Part shown: positions 17,035-26,513 of the stretch, piece by piece | Layout of the letters: each line of letters begins with the position of its first letter | How positions within the stretch are numbered: the first letter of the stretch is position 1 | NCBI RefSeq assembly: GCF_900188005.1 | Contig: NZ_FZNR01000032.1 | Location: forward strand, 1-64,000 | DNA from: Actinoplanes regularis | GTDB taxonomy: Bacteria; Actinomycetota; Actinomycetes; Mycobacteriales; Micromonosporaceae | Reading direction: 5' to 3' | Length of the DNA stretch: 64,000 nucleotides | Translations under genes and position numbers: made by a program | The notes under the pieces: model-generated | Database searches by the model: none | Seen by the model: only the letters and a program-made list of their open reading frames with translations | What the model was told of the DNA's origin: nothing

Positions 17035-20000
17035 TCAGTGCGCCGGCTGAGGGCACGCTCGCGGGCCGGAGCCGGCTCGCGGCAGGTAGGTCGTGCGTTC
17101 GCCAGGGGTGAGATCACGCCCGAGGTCGCGGCAGATGAGGTCGGCGGCGGCGGCCGGCGTCAGATCGACGTTGTCCCATAGCCGCACGTTGCCGTCCGCG
17201 CCCGCGCTGGCCAGCTCGAGCCCGTACGGACGGTAGGCCACCATGTTGACCCAATTGGTGTGGCCGGTGAGGGTCCGCGGTATGCCGGTGCCGAGCTCCC
17301 GGAGCAGTACCGTCCCGTCGTCGCCGGCGCTGGCCAGATACCGCATGTCCGGGCTGTATGCCACCGCGAACACCTCGGTGGTGTGGTCGGGCAGGGTCTG
17401 TGGTTCGCCGGTGTCGAGGTCCCAGATCCGTACCGTCTTGTCGCGGCTCGCGCTGGCGAGGTGTCGCCCGTCCCGGCTGTAGGCCAGCGCGGTCACCGTT
17501 TGGGTGTGGCCGGCCAGGAGACGGGATTTCCACGTGTCGAGGTCCCAGATCCGGATGTCCTTGTCGCGGCCGGCGCTGGCCAGGTGATGTTGGTCCGGGC
17601 TGTACGCCACCGCGGACACCCAGTCGGTGTGGCCGCTCAGGAGATGGCACTTTCCGGTGTCGAGGTCCCAGATCCGTACGATCTTGTCGCGGCCGGCGCT
17701 GGCCAGGTGATGTTCGTCCGGGCTGTACGCCACCGTGGAGACCCTGTCGGTGTGGCCGGTGAGGATCCGCGATCGTCCGGTGGCGACGTCCCAGATCCGT
17801 ACCTTCTTGTCGTCGCCGGCGCTGGCGAGATGTCGCTTGTCCAGGCTGTAGGCCAGGCCGCGCACGGTGCTGGTGTGGCCGGTGAGGATCCGCGATCGCC
17901 CGGTGTCGAGGTCCCAGATCCGTATCTTCTTGTCGGCGCCGGCGCTGGCCAGGTGGTGTCCTTCCGGGCTGTACGCCACCGCGGACACCTTGTCGGTGTG
18001 GCCGGCGAGTAAGTGTGAGTCTCCGGTGTCGAGGTCCCAGATCCGCACGGTCTGGTCGTACCCGGCGCTGGCCAGGTGATGTCCGTCCGGGCTGTACGCC
18101 ACCCCGTACACCTGGTTGGTGTGGCCGGTGAGGGTCTCTGATCTTCCGGTGTTGAGGTCCCAGATCCGTACGGTCTTGTCGTCGCCGGCGCTGGCGAGGT
18201 GTCGCCTGTCCGGGCTGTAGGCCACGGCGGACACCTTCTCCGTGTGTCCGGTGAGGGTCTGTGATGTTCCGGTGGCGAGGTTCCAGATCCGTACCGTCTT
18301 GTCGCGGCTGGCGCTGGCGAGATGTCGCCCGTCCGGGCTGTAGGCCACGGCGGACACCTTCTCCGTGTGTCCGGTGAGGGTCCGTGATGTTCCGGTGGCG
18401 ACGTCCCAGATCCGCACCGTGTTGTCGTTGCCGGCGCTGGCCAGGTGTCGCCCGTCCGGGCTGTAGGCCACCGCGGATCCGTGCTCGGTGTGGCCGCCGA
18501 GGGTCCGTGATGTTCCGGTGTCGAGGTCCCAGATCCGTACGGTCTTGTCGTCGCTGGCGCTGGCCAGGTGGTGTTTGTCCGGGCTGTAGGCAACGGCGGA
18601 CACCGCTTGGGTGTGTCCGGTGAGGGTCTGTGATGTTCCGGTGGCGAGGTCCCAGATCCGCACCGTCTTGTCGGCGCTGCCGCTGGCGAGGTGTCGCTTG
18701 TCCGGGCTGTAGGCCACGGCGAACACCGCTTTGGTGTGTCCGGTGAGGATCTGCGGCTTTCCGGTACCGACGTCCCAGATCCGCACCGTGTTGTCACTGC
18801 CGGCACTGGCCACATGATTCCCGCCCAGGCTGTACGCGACCCTGGACACCATTTCGGTATGGCCGGTCAGGATACGAGCGATGGGCCGGGAGACGGCGGT
18901 GTAGAGGCTTTCGACGGCTTCGGCCGTCGTGGGGCCAAGACGGTAGGCCTGCACGGCGAGCAGATCAGCCAGTTCCGAGTTGCGGGGCAGCATGGCCGTC
19001 GACTGCGCGGCGAGCTGCCGTGACAGGGATTCCCGGCGGGCGTCGACCGCGGTGTGCCGCTGCCAGGTCGCGACGCCCGCGGCGACCAGGGCGATGGCGA
19101 GCAGGCCGGCCAGGACCGTGTTCAACCGGCGTGCCCGCCGGATCCGGGCCTGCTGGTCGTGCCGGCTGGCCTGAAGGAACGTGGCGATGCCGTGGGGCAG
19201 TGGCCGGTGGGCCGACCAGTCGACGCCTTCGGCGAGGTCGCTGCCGTGCAGCAGGTCGTCGGGGGTGGGATGCCGTGCCCAGTGCCGGTGCCGTTCATCG
19301 GTGCGGCGCAGCCAGTCCTGGAACCGGTGGTCGCGATCGACCCATTCGCGCAGCTGCGGCCAGTCTCGGATCACCGCGTCGTGGATCAGTTCCGCCACCG
19401 GCGTCCTGGCCTCGTCGGTGCCGGCTGGATCCGGGCCGGTGGCGCGGCTCTCGGGAAGGGCGCGGGTGGTGACGATCCGGTGCCCGGTCAGGGCGGCCAG
19501 GACCCGGTCGACGGTCGACGCGCCGGCCGGCTCCGTGGCACCGGTGACGGCCGGATCGAGCAGTTGCCGCAGGGTGTCCACCGGGACCTGCTGCCGGACG
19601 GCGGGCACGCCACGTTCGGCGTCGGCGGGACGCACCAGCGCGGTCAGCACCTGTTCGGCGCAGTCTCGCTCCTGCGGCGACAGCTGCTCGATGGCCGCGG
19701 CGCACCAGGCCGTCAGCGCGCCGCGGACGCCGCCGACCCGCTGGTAGGCGTCGCGGGTCAGCCGGGTGCCGGCCCGCCGATCCCACACCTGGCACAGGGT
19801 CAACTCCAGTAGCGGCAGGACCGTGACCGGCACACACCGGGTGGTGCCGGTGTCGTAGCCGGCCAGCACGTCGGCGACGATCCGCTCCGGCAGCCCGGGC
19901 TCCCACACCAGCCCCGCCGTCCGCGCGGGTTCGACGATGATGTCGCGCACCTGCTCCACGCTCAGGCCGGCGGGCAGGTCCACCAGCGTCAGCCCAGCGC

Positions 20001-20865
20001 GAAGGTCAGGGGCCTGTGCCGCCAGTTGCGGGTAGAAGTCGTCGCGCATGACCAGCATCAGCGTCACTCCGGGCGTGCCGAGCGCCGCGGTCAGTTGCAC
20101 GAGCGCCTCGCGCCGGATCGGTTCGAGATCGGGACTGGTCAGCGGGGTGAGAAGTTCCTCGAACTGGTCGATGACCAGCACCAGGCGGCACTGCGGCGGC
20201 TGCCCGGCCAGCCGCTGAGACAGGGCCGCGGGCAGCGACGTATCGGCCCCGGGCAGGCCGGCACGCTCCAGTTCGGCGAGCAGGTCCTGCCGTGGCCGGA
20301 CGGACACCCGCAGCCATTGGTCACTGCCCGGCAGTGCACCATCGCCCAGCGCGGGCAGTACCCCGGCGTGCACCAGCGACGACTTGCCCGAGCCGGACGG
20401 GCCGAGCAGGAGCACCGCCGACTGCCGGGCGGTCAATGCGGCGATCACCTGATCGACCGCGCCGCCGCGGCCGTGGAACCAGACCGCGTCGTCTTCGCCG
20501 AATGCCTCCAGCCTGCGGTACGGATCTCCCGCACTGGCCGGCATCGCCCCCTGGGCGGCGATGCCGGCCAGGGTCCGGGTGTGCGCGTCTCGCCACTCCT
20601 GCAGGTCCGGTTCCCGGGTGGTGCCGGCATGCCGGGCACACGCCCGGACGAACGTCTCCACGAAAGCCCGGTCCGGGACCGCTGTACCGGTCACCTTCGC
20701 CTGGATCGTGGAGTGTGCCTGCGGTGCGCCGAGTTTGCCGAACAGTCGTTCCAGCTCCCGGAACGACGGATTGCCCGACTCGATCCGGAACTGCTTCAAC
20801 CGTTGCTTGAACAGCAGGAGCGGGTCGGCGTCCTCGCCGGCCCCGTCAACAGGCGGCTCCGCCAT
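17035..20865 (-). CDS. nSTAND1 NTPase with 14 WD40 repeats
   Basis: 1276 aa. Residues 1-110 form a helix-turn-helix-like N-terminal region common in actinobacterial STAND proteins. The NTPase follows, with Walker A GPSGSGKSS at 155-163 and Walker B LVLVIDQFEELL at about 225. A winged-helix/helical region leads to one membrane helix (LAGLLAIALVAAGVATW, about residue 590) and then 14 consecutive WD40 units of 42 residues. Fourteen units give two seven-blade propellers. STAND proteins act as ligand-gated switches in signalling and in phage defence. The effector output here is not obvious. The ATG at 20865 agrees with the domain start. Confidence 0.88.
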   Translation of the reverse strand: MAEPPVDGAGEDADPLLLFKQRLKQFRIESGNPSFRELERLFGKLGAPQAHSTIQAKVTGTAVPDRAFVETFVRACARHAGTTREPDLQEWRDAHTRTLAGIAAQGAMPASAGDPYRRLEAFGEDDAVWFHGRGGAVDQVIAALTARQSAVLLLGPSGSGKSSLVHAGVLPALGDGALPGSDQWLRVSVRPRQDLLAELERAGLPGADTSLPAALSQRLAGQPPQCRLVLVIDQFEELLTPLTSPDLEPIRREALVQLTAALGTPGVTLMLVMRDDFYPQLAAQAPDLRAGLTLVDLPAGLSVEQVRDIIVEPARTAGLVWEPGLPERIVADVLAGYDTGTTRCVPVTVLPLLELTLCQVWDRRAGTRLTRDAYQRVGGVRGALTAWCAAAIEQLSPQERDCAEQVLTALVRPADAERGVPAVRQQVPVDTLRQLLDPAVTGATEPAGASTVDRVLAALTGHRIVTTRALPESRATGPDPAGTDEARTPVAELIHDAVIRDWPQLREWVDRDHRFQDWLRRTDERHRHWARHPTPDDLLHGSDLAEGVDWSAHRPLPHGIATFLQASRHDQQARIRRARRLNTVLAGLLAIALVAAGVATWQRHTAVDARRESLSRQLAAQSTAMLPRNSELADLLAVQAYRLGPTTAEAVESLYTAVSRPIARILTGHTEMVSRVAYSLGGNHVASAGSDNTVRIWDVGTGKPQILTGHTKAVFAVAYSPDKRHLASGSADKTVRIWDLATGTSQTLTGHTQAVSAVAYSPDKHHLASASDDKTVRIWDLDTGTSRTLGGHTEHGSAVAYSPDGRHLASAGNDNTVRIWDVATGTSRTLTGHTEKVSAVAYSPDGRHLASASRDKTVRIWNLATGTSQTLTGHTEKVSAVAYSPDRRHLASAGDDKTVRIWDLNTGRSETLTGHTNQVYGVAYSPDGHHLASAGYDQTVRIWDLDTGDSHLLAGHTDKVSAVAYSPEGHHLASAGADKKIRIWDLDTGRSRILTGHTSTVRGLAYSLDKRHLASAGDDKKVRIWDVATGRSRILTGHTDRVSTVAYSPDEHHLASAGRDKIVRIWDLDTGKCHLLSGHTDWVSAVAYSPDQHHLASAGRDKDIRIWDLDTWKSRLLAGHTQTVTALAYSRDGRHLASASRDKTVRIWDLDTGEPQTLPDHTTEVFAVAYSPDMRYLASAGDDGTVLLRELGTGIPRTLTGHTNWVNMVAYRPYGLELASAGADGNVRLWDNVDLTPAAAADLICRDLGRDLTPGERTTYLPRAGSGPRACPQPAH
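17160..18880 (-). repeat. Tandem 126-bp WD40-coding repeats (14 units)
   Basis: Each unit encodes a 42-residue blade of the form LTGHT..V.AVAYSPD..HLASA..DKTVRIWDL.TG. Neighbouring blades differ at few positions and often share codons, so the units are recent tandem duplications or are kept alike by gene conversion. Most variation falls at a few positions such as the residues after GHT and after SPD, which lie on the propeller face. Confidence 0.85.
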
Positions 20866-20987
20866 ACGGAAACCGTAACGCCGGCCTCCAGCGGCATGTC
20901 CGCAATCCGTTCAGGTGCCTCGACGGACACCCGCCGGACAGCTGACATGGGCTCCGTCAGCCACCCACTCGCCTTCGGGAGTCCGCC

Positions 20988-21821
20988 ATGACCAGCCAGC
21001 TGATCACCCTGCTCCACCACGGTGGCGCCGCTCTCGCCGCCCGGCTCGCTCCCGGTGCCGCCTGGCACCGCGCCGCCGGGACGGCCGGAACCGGCACGCT
21101 CGGCGGGCACGGCTGCGCACAGCGGGTCAGCGACCGGGAATCGGAGCTGCGCGCCCTGATGAGCATGGCCTCGCACGACCTGAAGAACCCGCTCGCCGCC
21201 GTCACCGCACATGTCGAGATGCTCCGGGCGGACTACGGCAGCCTCGGCGCTGACTTCCAGCGTGACCTCACCGCCATCGAGCGTGGCCTCGGCCGGATGA
21301 GCCGCCTGACCCAGGAACTGCTCGATTACGCCCGGGCCGACCAGCCCCTCAACCTGGGCCCCGCTTCACTGGACGACATGGTCCAGGACATCATCAGCGA
21401 CCATGTCACCATCGTCGGCACCGCCAGGGTCGTGGTGGCCGGAACGTTGCCGACCGTGGTGGTGGACGCCCCACTTCTCCGGCACGTCCTGGACAACCTG
21501 ATCGGCAACGCGATCAAGTACACGCCGGCTGGTTCCGTGCCCGAGGTGGAGGTCCGCGCGGACGTTCTGCCCGACGGCGCCATCCGCGTCGAAGTGGCCG
21601 ACCGTGGGATCGGCGTACCCGCCGCCGATCAGCTGAAGATCTTCGACGCGTTCCACCGCTGCGCCAACAGCAGCGGATATCCCGGGACGGGCCTCGGCCT
21701 CAACATCTGCCAGCGCATCATCGAACGCCACGGTGGCCGGATCGGGGTGGAGGACAATCCCGGGGGAGGTAGCCGCTTCTGGTTCACCCTGGCGTTGCTG
21801 GGACGGCCGGGTCAGCAGTAG
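20988..21821 (+). CDS. Sensor histidine kinase without a recognisable sensor domain
   Basis: 277 aa. The phospho-acceptor H-box is SMASHDLKNPLAAV (His63), followed by the HATPase domain with N-box NLIGNAIKYTPAG, G1 VADRGIGVP and G2 GTGLGLNIC. The first 50 residues contain no transmembrane helix, so it is probably cytosolic and reads a partner or an internal signal. No response regulator is adjacent. Its 3' end overlaps the end of the convergent gene at 21812 by 10 bases. Confidence 0.88.
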   Translation: MTSQLITLLHHGGAALAARLAPGAAWHRAAGTAGTGTLGGHGCAQRVSDRESELRALMSMASHDLKNPLAAVTAHVEMLRADYGSLGADFQRDLTAIERGLGRMSRLTQELLDYARADQPLNLGPASLDDMVQDIISDHVTIVGTARVVVAGTLPTVVVDAPLLRHVLDNLIGNAIKYTPAGSVPEVEVRADVLPDGAIRVEVADRGIGVPAADQLKIFDAFHRCANSSGYPGTGLGLNICQRIIERHGGRIGVEDNPGGGSRFWFTLALLGRPGQQ

Positions 21822-22327
21822 CCGGAGGGGCACTCGCCGCTGGCGAGCAGTTCGTACTGCTTGCAGCGGGGGCAGATCGGCCGGTCGGGCCGGGGGGCGG
21901 GACGGGTCGCCTTCGGCGTGGAGGTCCGGGTGGTCGTGGTCCGCGCGGTGGTGGCCCGCGGGGCCTTCGCCGGGCCGCCGGACTTGCGCAGCTCGACCGC
22001 CTGCACGGCGGCGGTGAGGATCGCGTCGTAGCTGGCGTCGATCAGGTGGCCCTCGACCGAGACGAACGGCACCGGGTCGTCCGGGTCCTTCACGGTCGCG
22101 CCGGCGATCGTGGCCGCGACCTCCTCGGCCTGGTCCCGGGCCACGGCGATGTCGACACCGCCGGGGTGGATGTGCACCGCCAGGGTCCGTGCGCCCTGCG
22201 GCCGGATCTGGATGCTGCGGCCGGACGGCCGGACGTCGACGCTGACCCGGCCGCGGAGCTCGAGGAGCAACCGTGCCACCGAGGGCGCCGCTCCGATTCC
22301 GTCGGACTCGGTGTCCTGCAGGTCCAT
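21812..22327 (-). CDS. Hypothetical protein with C-terminal cysteine cluster
   Basis: 171 aa, ATG at 22327 with GGAGGGG 7 bases upstream. Residues 10-110 are a compact alpha/beta region (VARLLLELRGRVSVDVRP, then HIHPGGVDIAV). This is followed by a Thr/Arg/Pro-rich basic linker and a terminal ICPRCKQYELLASGECPSGYC, which holds four cysteines and could bind zinc. Not assigned to a family. Confidence 0.55.
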   Translation of the reverse strand: MDLQDTESDGIGAAPSVARLLLELRGRVSVDVRPSGRSIQIRPQGARTLAVHIHPGGVDIAVARDQAEEVAATIAGATVKDPDDPVPFVSVEGHLIDASYDAILTAAVQAVELRKSGGPAKAPRATTARTTTTRTSTPKATRPAPRPDRPICPRCKQYELLASGECPSGYC

Positions 22328-22524
22328 CTGAATGCCCCTCCGATCCCGTGACGACCAGGCAATCGGCACCCCGCTGCCGCCCCTGAGTCCTGGCCGCCGA
22401 GGGGGAGCCTACCCGGCGTGGTGATCGCCGAGTGACAAGCAGGTCCCTTCCCGTAGCGGGCGGGCCGGGGCGGAGACCGAAAATGGCTCTGGTCCTCGTG
22501 GCGCGGTGTTCTAGGGTGCGCTCC

Positions 22525-22983
22525 GTGCGACTCGAATTGATCACTCCGAAGAACTATGAGGCGGCGCTCGCCATCACCGTCCACCCCGACCAGGAGGACC
22601 TGGTCTCACCGGTGGTGAAGTCGCTCGCCGAGGCGTACGTCTATCCGGACAACGCGTGGCCGCGCCTGATCTACGACGGTGACCGCCTGGTCGGGTTCCT
22701 GATGGCGTTCCTCGACATCGAGTGGCCGACCGAGGACGACCCGCAGGCTCGCCGCTCGGGGCTGTGGCGGCTCAACATCGCCGCGGACGTGCAGGGTCAC
22801 GGCTACGGCCGGTTCGCCGTGGAGCAGGTCTGCCGGGAGATCCGGGCCCGCGGTGTCACGAAGGCGTACGTGACCTGGGAGCCGCGCCCGGGCGGCCCGG
22901 AGCCCTTCTATCTCAAGCTGGGCTTCCGCCCGACCGGCGAACTCAGCGGCGGCCAGACGGTCGGGGTTCTGGACCTGCTCTGA
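22525..22983 (+). CDS. GNAT-family N-acetyltransferase
   Basis: 152 aa. The GTG at 22525 fits the domain start (MRLELITPKNYEAAL). The acetyl-CoA-binding loop is in IAADVQGHGYGRFAVEQV, and the terminal strand is EPFYLKLGFRPTGEL. It resembles small spermidine/spermine-type GNAT acetyltransferases. The substrate is unknown. Confidence 0.8.
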   Translation: MRLELITPKNYEAALAITVHPDQEDLVSPVVKSLAEAYVYPDNAWPRLIYDGDRLVGFLMAFLDIEWPTEDDPQARRSGLWRLNIAADVQGHGYGRFAVEQVCREIRARGVTKAYVTWEPRPGGPEPFYLKLGFRPTGELSGGQTVGVLDLL

Positions 22984-23024
22984 TTCACCGGATCCGCTGG
23001 GGGAGTATCGACGGGCATTGTTGC

Positions 23025-23038
23025 TGGGAGCGCTCCCA
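23025..23038. promoter_or_regulatory. CebR-type operator upstream of the cellulase gene
   Basis: TGGGAGCGCTCCCA is a perfect 14-bp palindrome identical to the consensus bound by the LacI-family repressor CebR, which is released by cellobiose and cellotriose in streptomycetes. It lies 49 bp upstream of the GH5 start codon. Confidence 0.85.
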
Positions 23039-23086
23039 TGTAACGATGATGTTTCTCGCCTTCACGTCCTCGAAGGAGCTCCCAGC

Positions 23087-24685
23087 ATGAAACCTCGAAT
23101 GTGGCTGGCCGGCGCGACCGCGCTCGCCGCCGCGGCACTGGCCGCCGCGGTCGTCACGGCTCAACCGGCCTCCGCCGCCACCGGCGGAACCGGGACCGGC
23201 TACCTGCACACCAGCGGCAACAAGATCGTCGACAGCACGGGCGCCACCGTCCGGCTGACCGGCATCAACTGGTTCGGCATGGAGACCGACAACAAGACGT
23301 TCCACGGCCTGTGGTCCAGCAACCCGTGGCGCGGCCAGCTCGACAAGATGGCCTCGCTCGGCTACAACACGCTGCGGATCCCGTTCTCCGACGACGCGCT
23401 CAAGACCGGGGCGACCGCCACCGGCATCAACGACTACGTCAACCCGGACCTGGTCGGGCTCTCCCCGCTGCAGATCCTGGACAAGGTCGTCGCGTACGCC
23501 GGTGGCAAGGGCATGCGGGTCATCCTGGACCGGCACCGGCCGACCGCGGCGGGACAGACCCCGCTCTGGTACACCTCGGCCGTACCGGAAAGCACCTGGA
23601 TCGCGGATTGGAAAGCGCTCGCCCAGCGCTATGCCGGCAACACCACCGTGATCGGCGCCGACCTGCACAACGAACCGCACGCCGAGGGCACCAACCCGGC
23701 CGCCACCGGCGCCTGCTGGGGCTGCGGCGACACAGCCCGGGACTGGCGGCTGGCCGCCGAGCGGGCCGGCAACGCGATCCTCGCGGTCCAGCCCAACTGG
23801 CTGATCTTCGTGGAGGGGGTGAGCTGCCCCAGCGGCGGGCTCTCCAACGTCTGGGACGGCGACACCAGCAACGACGAGGACTGCGGCTGGTGGGGCGGCA
23901 ACCTCTCCAAGGCCGGCGCGTTCCCGGTGCGCCTGAACGTGGCGAGCCGGCTGGTCTACTCGCCGCACGAGTACGCCACCTCGGTCTACCACCAGGCCTG
24001 GTTCGACGACCCGACCTACCCGGCGAACATGCCGGCGATCTGGGACAAGTACTGGGGGTACCTGTACAAGCAGAACATCGCGCCGATCATGATGGGGGAG
24101 TTCGGCACGACGCTCGCCAGCGACGTCGACAAGGTGTGGCTGCAGAACCTGATGGCGTACACCGGTACCGGCGTGACCGGGATGTCCTTCACCTACTGGT
24201 CGTGGAACCCGAACTCCGGTGACACCGGCGGCATCGCCAACGACGACTGGACCACGATCAACCAGGCCAAGCAGGCGATCCTCCAGCCGTACCTGATCGC
24301 GCCGGTCGCCGGTGGCGCAACGACGTCACCGTCACCGTCGGGGCCGTCACCGTCGGGCTCCACGCCGCCCGCGACCGGCGGGTGCACGGCCACCTACGCC
24401 CAGGACAACGCCTGGCAGGGTGGCTTCCAGGGCCAGCTCAAGGTGCAGAACACCGGCGGCGCCGCGGTCAACCCCTGGCAGGTCACCTGGACCTGGCCGT
24501 CCGGCGTGACGCTCGCCAGCGGCTGGAACGCCACGATCACCCAGTCCGGGACCACGGTGACGGCGGCCGCGCCGAGCTACTCGCCGTCGCTCGCGGCGGG
24601 CGCCTCGGTCACGATCGGCTTCACCGCCAACGGTACGGCGGCGGCCCCGGCCACCGTGAAGCTCAACGGGGTGGCGTGCTCATGA
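23087..24685 (+). CDS. Secreted GH5 endoglucanase with C-terminal CBM2
   Basis: 532 aa, ATG with AAGGAG upstream. Sec signal peptide about 1-32 (ends QPASA-A). The GH5 catalytic domain (about 40-405) has the acid/base Glu in GADLHNEPH and the nucleophile Glu in MMGEFGTT. DRHRPTAAG and MSFTYWSWNPNSGDTGG are cellulase-subfamily features. A Pro/Ser/Thr linker leads to a family 2 cellulose-binding module from about residue 430 (cysteines at both ends, conserved Trp in NPWQVTWTWPSG). It hydrolyses beta-1,4-glucan outside the cell. The stop overlaps the next gene by 4 bases. Confidence 0.92.
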   Translation: MKPRMWLAGATALAAAALAAAVVTAQPASAATGGTGTGYLHTSGNKIVDSTGATVRLTGINWFGMETDNKTFHGLWSSNPWRGQLDKMASLGYNTLRIPFSDDALKTGATATGINDYVNPDLVGLSPLQILDKVVAYAGGKGMRVILDRHRPTAAGQTPLWYTSAVPESTWIADWKALAQRYAGNTTVIGADLHNEPHAEGTNPAATGACWGCGDTARDWRLAAERAGNAILAVQPNWLIFVEGVSCPSGGLSNVWDGDTSNDEDCGWWGGNLSKAGAFPVRLNVASRLVYSPHEYATSVYHQAWFDDPTYPANMPAIWDKYWGYLYKQNIAPIMMGEFGTTLASDVDKVWLQNLMAYTGTGVTGMSFTYWSWNPNSGDTGGIANDDWTTINQAKQAILQPYLIAPVAGGATTSPSPSGPSPSGSTPPATGGCTATYAQDNAWQGGFQGQLKVQNTGGAAVNPWQVTWTWPSGVTLASGWNATITQSGTTVTAAAPSYSPSLAAGASVTIGFTANGTAAAPATVKLNGVACS

Positions 24686-25860
24686 GGCTCGTACCGGTAG
24701 CGACGGTCGTGGCCCTGGCCGGTGCCGCCCTCGGTGTCGCCGTCCTGGGGCCGGTCCAGGCCGCCGCGCCCACCTGCGACGTGACCTGGACGGCGAACTC
24801 CTGGAACACCGGCTTCACCGCCGACGTCAAGGTCACCAACCTCGGCGCCGCGATCACGTCCTGGACGCTGGCCTGGGACTTCCCGGGCAATCAGCAGGTC
24901 ACCTCGGCCTGGAACGCGACCGTGCGGCAGACCGGGGCCGCGGTGACCGCCACCAGCGTCGGATGGAACGGAACGCTGGCGACCGGCGCGTCGACCAGCT
25001 TCGGTTTCCAGGCGACGTACTCCGGGAGCAATTCGTCCCCGGCCACGTTCCGCCTCAACGGGGCGACGTGCGGCCCCGAGCCGGTGCCCACCGACGCGTC
25101 CGGCCTGCCCTCCCCGTCCTCGCCGTCACCGTCGGCGCCTTCCCCGTCACCTTCGACGTCGTCCTCGCCCGCGAACTGCTCGACCACGGCGCGTTGTGAC
25201 GGCTTCGAGTCCCAGGCCGGCTCGGTCCCGGCCGGCGCGTGGGCGGTGACCAGCCCGGACTGCTCCGGCACCGGCACCGCCGCGATCGACAAGACGATCG
25301 CGCACACCGGCGGCACGTCGCTGCGGATCAACGGCGCGGCCGGCTACTGCAACCACGTGTTCGCCCGCAACACCGACCTGCTCGGTGCGGCGACCAGCAC
25401 CCGCTACATCCGCTACTGGGTGCGGCACACGACCGCGCTGCCCGCCGCGCACGTCACCGCGGTCGCGATGGCCGACGCCAACGACGGCGGCAAGGACCTG
25501 CGGTTCGGCGGCCAGAACGGCGCCCTGCAGTTCAACCGGGCCTCCGATGACGCCACGCTGCCCGAGCAGAGCCCGGCCGGCGTGGCGCTGTCGAGACCAC
25601 TGCCGGTGAACACCTGGAACTGCGTCGAATTCAAGATCGACGGTGCGAACGGCACGATCGAGACCTGGCTCGACGGCACCCTGGTGCCCGGTCTGGTCGA
25701 GGACGGCACCCCGACCCACGACATCGACAGCCAGTGGCTCAACCGCACCTGGCGCCCGGCCCTCACCGACCTGCGCCTGGGCTGGGAGAGCTACGGCGAC
25801 GGCGCCGACACCCTCTGGTACGACGACGTGGCGGTCTCCGCAACCCGCAACGGCTGCTGA
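24682..25860 (+). CDS. Secreted CBM2 protein with Cip1-like C-terminal domain
   Basis: 392 aa. Signal peptide about 1-28 (GPVQA-A). Residues 30-130 are a family 2 cellulose-binding module with paired terminal cysteines. After a Ser/Pro linker comes a ~210-residue beta-rich domain (CDGFESQAGSVPAGAW, then WNCVEFKIDG and WYDDVAVSATRNGC). It resembles the concanavalin-like fold of fungal Cip1 and its bacterial homologues, which are co-induced with cellulases. That assignment is by resemblance and not certain. It is co-transcribed with the GH5 gene, so it probably helps cellulose or hemicellulose breakdown. Confidence 0.7.
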   Translation: MRLVPVATVVALAGAALGVAVLGPVQAAAPTCDVTWTANSWNTGFTADVKVTNLGAAITSWTLAWDFPGNQQVTSAWNATVRQTGAAVTATSVGWNGTLATGASTSFGFQATYSGSNSSPATFRLNGATCGPEPVPTDASGLPSPSSPSPSAPSPSPSTSSSPANCSTTARCDGFESQAGSVPAGAWAVTSPDCSGTGTAAIDKTIAHTGGTSLRINGAAGYCNHVFARNTDLLGAATSTRYIRYWVRHTTALPAAHVTAVAMADANDGGKDLRFGGQNGALQFNRASDDATLPEQSPAGVALSRPLPVNTWNCVEFKIDGANGTIETWLDGTLVPGLVEDGTPTHDIDSQWLNRTWRPALTDLRLGWESYGDGADTLWYDDVAVSATRNGC

Positions 25861-25867
25861 CCGAAAT

Positions 25868-25899
25868 CGGTCGGGCGCGGCTTCGGCCGCGCCCGACCG
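25868..25899 (+). terminator. Hairpin terminator after the cellulase operon
   Basis: A perfect 14-bp stem (arms 25868-25881 and 25886-25899) with a stable TTCG tetraloop, 8 bases after the stop codon. Confidence 0.85.
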
Positions 25900-25921
25900 T
25901 TCCACGCGGCTTCCCGATGCG

Positions 25922-26446
25922 TCAGAGAATGCTGCCACGGCCTCCGGAGGCGACGCCGCAGTTCTGGCAGACCCTCCACAGGGTCCAGTCCTCCTCGCCG
26001 CAGACCAGGCATCCTCCGTCCGGGCCGGCCCGGCGGGTGTACGCCTCGAGCACTCGGCCGACCACGAGGGGCAGCGGCTCGGCCGGATGCTTCCGCGGAT
26101 CGGGGCAGTAGGCGAGGTTGTGGCAGCCCCACGAATCCCACGGATGCGGCGTCTGCGGAACGCGCCGGCCCTCCCGCTTCTGCAGGCGCCGCTCGGCGGC
26201 GAAGGCGACCGACCTCGCCAGCACCGGAGCGCGGGCCGCCTCGAGCTCGTCGAGGGCCCGGACCAGCGACGAGGGATCCGCCGCGATGCGCCCCGGGATG
26301 CGGTGAGTGATCGCCAGATGATGCCAGGTGGCGTTGAAGCCGTACGGCGCGAAGCGGTAGAGGCAGTTCCTCAGACGCATCCGGCGTTGTACGGGGTCGA
26401 GGCTCTCGTCCCGAACCTGGCGTGCGTATGCGGGGAAACTGGTCAT
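25922..26446 (-). CDS. Hypothetical protein with putative zinc-binding cysteines
   Basis: 174 aa, ATG at 26446. The N-terminal half is helical (RMRLRNCLYRFAPYGFNATW), and the C-terminus holds CLVCGEEDWTLWRVCQNCG, a four-cysteine zinc-ribbon-like motif. HPWDSWGCHNLAYCPDP in the middle adds two more cysteines. Not recognised as a known family. Confidence 0.6.
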   Translation of the reverse strand: MTSFPAYARQVRDESLDPVQRRMRLRNCLYRFAPYGFNATWHHLAITHRIPGRIAADPSSLVRALDELEAARAPVLARSVAFAAERRLQKREGRRVPQTPHPWDSWGCHNLAYCPDPRKHPAEPLPLVVGRVLEAYTRRAGPDGGCLVCGEEDWTLWRVCQNCGVASGGRGSIL

Positions 26447-26513
26447 CCGGAAATGATCACAGAGTCGCTCCGTCACCCATCGACGCCGGTGCCCGTCGGC
26501 CTGCCGACGGTCG

